Origin: Cristatella mucedo
Taxonomy: Eukaryota; Bryozoa; Phylactolaemata; Cristatellidae
NCBI GenBank assembly: GCA_009760855.2
Contig: WPIO01000047.1
Location: 975,001-1,032,500 of the forward strand
Length of the DNA stretch: 57,500 nt
Reading direction: 5' to 3'
The notes beneath the pieces were generated by a model. The model saw only the letters and a list, made by a program, of their open reading frames with translations, searched no databases and was not told the origin of the DNA. A program made the position numbers and the translations under genes. Positions within the stretch are counted from its first letter, which is position 1. Every line of letters begins with the position of its first letter. This document shows, in pieces, positions 55,106-57,500 of this stretch.

Positions 55106-56094
55106 CTAGAACGCGCGAGCGAGGGCAGGAGTGCGAGGCGCCTTCGCGCACCGCGCGCACGGCTGCGGCCGCCGCGTCGCTGCAAGTGAGGCCGGCCGCG
55201 AGACGCAGTGAGACGGCGGCGGCGACCCTTCCGGAAGCGTTTCTCGCGACTGCCGGCGCCGCGTCTGCAGTCGCGCAAGCTTAGCGGGAGCGATTTTAGA
55301 CGGGGCCGTTCGAGCGACGCGTGCGCGCTGAGGAGCAAAGAATTGCCGCAATCTGCAGCAATCTACGCTGATTAATTTATTTTTTTCGTCACAAGTCATC
55401 TTGCCGCGTGAATTGTAGTGGATCGCGGCCATTCTTTACCCCGTGCCGAACCGCGACGGGCCCGAACGCCGAGCGCGCGGCGTTTCTTGCGAGAGCGCGT
55501 TTCTCGCGCTCGCACTTGCTGCGGTGGCCGCATCGCACGGAAAAAGCACAATGCCAGCACCCATAGAATGTCTTGCCATTGAGCAAACGCGTTCTCGTGC
55601 AAACCGCAGCAATCGATTGCGTGGATTGCGAGATTGTGGCCTAGGTCGCCGAGTCGCTTTCGTGGGTACACTTGAATGATAGCGTAGTGTAATACGCAAT
55701 CCAGGTAAGGGGAATCGCGCAGCCAATTTTCCGTCAATTTTCACTTCGTCAGATTGGATTAGAGCGGTTATTCGTTGCTCTCGGCCTGTATCGGGCGGCC
55801 ATCTAAGCTAAGCGAGCTCTCACCCAGAGCGTCAAAGCTGGCCCTCGCCGCGTGGCGAGCGCTCGCCGCTGACTGGAGAATGATTGATTGGGCACGCCGA
55901 CGCACGCCGCGTGGGTGGGCGCAGTATGAATAATTAACAAGTCGCGCGCGAGGCGCGCGACAGATGACGCTGGTCCGCTCTGTACGGACCAGCCCTAAAA
56001 GCTGGCCGGATGCCGTCGGCGCGTACGCGCGGCGGCGCACGCAGGGCGGGCGCTGCCAGGGGCCGGCACCCAGCTGGCCGTCGAGTAGCCGCAC

Positions 56095-56148
56095 AACGCG
56101 GCTGCCGCAAGGCCCTGGGCGGCGCTGTCGCCGTGCGGCAGCCGCGTT
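56095..56148. repeat. Perfect hairpin, 15-bp arms
   Basis: AACGCGGCTGCCGCA and TGCGGCAGCCGCGTT flank a 24-base loop. Confidence 0.88.
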
Positions 56149-56391
56149 GACTCTTACACTTCGCGCGGGGGGGGGGGGGTGGCGCACCGCGCGAGCAGGT
56201 CCGTAGGCGCTGGCGCCGGCGTCCGCTGAGGCGAGCTGACCGCGAGCTCCGGCCGTCCGGCTCCGAGCGGCCGCCGCCCGCTCGGGGCCGTCGGTTAGGC
56301 TGCCGCTCCGCGGGCGCGCGCAGAAAAAAGTGCGTGAGGCACGAGTAGGCGCTTAGGGGCGGGAAGGGGTCGTCGGCAGCTGCGGTCTCGC

Positions 56392-56395
<4 letters not shown>

Positions 56396-56432
<37 letters not shown>
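56396..56432. repeat. (ACG)n triplet repeat
   Basis: About twelve ACG triplets just before a SINE. Confidence 0.93.
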
Positions 56433-56433
<1 letters not shown>

Positions 56434-56446
56434 CGCCGTCGCACTC

Positions 56447-56586
56447 GCCGAGCTGGTTTGGTCCAGCGGTTAAGGTGCTCGCCCCCGACCAAAGTCTGGC
56501 TGAGGTCGTGGGCTCAAGCCCGGAGGCATATGTGAAGCGCCTGAATAGAGATTAGGTTCTCTTGGGGCGCTATACAATTGAATTAT
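56447..56586 (+). mobile_element. tRNA-derived SINE with LINE-type 3' tail
   Basis: GCCGAGCTGGTTTGGTCCAG, GTTAAGGTGCTCGCCCCCGA, GTCGTGGGCTCAAGCCCGGA, then AAGCGCCTGAATAGAGATTA, GTTCTCTTGGGGCGCTATAC. About 140 bp, ending within a few bases of a LINE family C fragment. Confidence 0.86.
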
Positions 56587-56589
56587 ATT

Positions 56590-56930
56590 TTAGTTCGTAT
56601 GCTCCCAAAGCCTGGAGCTCACTCCCGACTTGCGTCAGAACATCCCCTGACCTGACCACATTTAAAAAGAATTTAAAAAGACACCTATTTAGGACAGCAT
56701 TTGGTGGGTCCCTGTGATTCGTCCTTCACGTGCGTATGCGTGCTGACACTGTGCATGCTGCCAGTAACCACATTTGCATGCTGACCCTGTGCATGTCACC
56801 CCTAACCATGTTATTCATTTTGTTTGTTTATCAAGCATGATATTACTCACCACTCAATTGCATTTCCCTTTGCAGCAAATGTAAAGCGCCCGGAGAGAGA
56901 TTAAGCTCTCCGAGGGCGCTTTATCAAGTG

Positions 56931-56966
<36 letters not shown>
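56590..56966 (+). mobile_element. LINE family C 3' end with stem-loop tail
   Basis: Begins with RT C-terminal codons MLPKPGAHS in one frame (compare NAPKAWSSLPT in the shifted frame) and TTFKKNLKRHLF, followed by a 3' UTR nearly identical to that at 15.7 kb, the perfect stem-loop at 56,883-56,922 (AAAGCGCCC...GGGCGCTTT) and an (ATT)11 tail. The long clean tail indicates a young insertion. Confidence 0.87.
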
Positions 56967-57500
56967 TCCAGTAGAGACGCAGGCGGCTGAGGCAACGCCG
57001 CCGCCGCAGCGCCGTCCAGAAAAGCCACCGCCGTTGGCGCGGTCGCTTGATGCGCATGCCGGTGCAGAGACGGAGACGAAGCGGCGGCTAAAAGTAAAGC
57101 CACGAAAAGCCACCTCCGCGGCGGCGGCAGCGGCGGGCAGTCGGAGCGAACGAAAGAGATACAAGTGTGCGACGACGTGCAACGTACGACGAGGAAAGAC
57201 GCGACGCGTCGCGGCGAACGCCCGAAAAGGGAAGCGACGATACCGTCAGAGAGCCAGCGACGGTGCCCGGCAAGCGCGAGTCGTACGAGCGTGCGGCCGC
57301 GATGGCTGGCCGCGATGGCTGGCCGCGATGGCTGGCCGCGATGGAATGGTGACGGTGCGCGCGAGCGCGAGCGCTTTCGAGGTCGTTCGGACAAGCTCGA
57401 GGCTGCGCGGCCGCCTGTCAGCAGTCGGCAGGCGGCGGGGCGGGGGAGGACGGCCGGGGACGGGAGGGCGGGGCGTGGAAAGAGGACGAAGCGTATGGCG
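56967..57500. other. GC-rich end of window
   Basis: Contains a 13-bp tandem repeat (GATGGCTGGCCGC, about four units, 57,300-57,345) and a G-rich end (57,430-57,475). No exon recognised. Confidence 0.5.

Larger units (their letters stand above)
55106..56445 (-). other. GC-rich sequence upstream of the first visible Elk exon
   Basis: Presumed intron. I looked for the KCNH PAS motifs (FLAPQNTF, FPIVY, ANAQV) in all minus frames and did not see them. A hairpin (56,095-56,148), a 13-G run near 56,167 and an ACG triplet repeat (56,396-56,432) are present. Confidence 0.5.

Noticed and set aside
55396-55744. Possible Elk PAS-domain exon
   Set aside because: The 113- and 102-codon minus frames carry none of the KCNH PAS motifs; the PAS exons are probably outside the window.

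Overview
This window is nuclear DNA from an animal, most likely an invertebrate. Both genes are split by many introns with GT-AG borders (and at least one GC-AG border). Introns and spacers are full of L2/CR1-type non-LTR retrotransposon fragments, tRNA-derived SINEs, DNA-transposon relics and long dinucleotide microsatellites. I cannot name the phylum from sequence alone.

Layout: (1) 1-2.6 kb, a nearly full-length but broken L2/CR1-like LINE on the minus strand, cut by the window start. (2) 2.7-4.7 kb, microsatellites and a Tc1/mariner-like relic. (3) 4.7-22.3 kb, plus strand: nine exons forming the C-terminal ~387 codons of ARMC8, the armadillo-repeat subunit of the CTLH/GID E3 ubiquitin ligase, through the stop codon at 21,708. 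Its introns hold LINE and SINE fragments, a 396-bp palindrome and tandem repeats. (4) 22.3-30.9 kb, a repeat-dominated spacer with a second long LINE copy (25.4-28.5 kb) and several LINE 3' tails. (5) 30.9-55.1 kb, minus strand: nine exons of an Elk-subfamily (KCNH) voltage-gated potassium channel, from the linker after the PAS domain through S1-S6, C-linker and cyclic-nucleotide-binding-homology domain (CNBHD) to a C-terminal coiled-coil exon. The PAS-domain exons must lie beyond 57.5 kb. (6) 55.1-57.5 kb, GC-rich intronic or upstream sequence with a SINE and a LINE 3' end.

The two genes converge tail to tail. Base composition changes sharply near 24.3 kb: the ARMC8 half is AT-rich and CpG-poor, the Elk half is GC-rich, CpG-dense and studded with short perfect hairpins.

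The most interesting signals are: an Elk intron (42,167-44,305) whose two ends carry mutually complementary GA-rich and CU-rich tracts that could bring its splice sites together; a GC-AG intron in the same gene supported by reading phase; a SINE family sharing a 3' stem-loop tail with a resident LINE, with about 17 tail copies; a SINE whose promoter-box region expanded into a 28-bp tandem array; and a 396-bp near-perfect palindrome.
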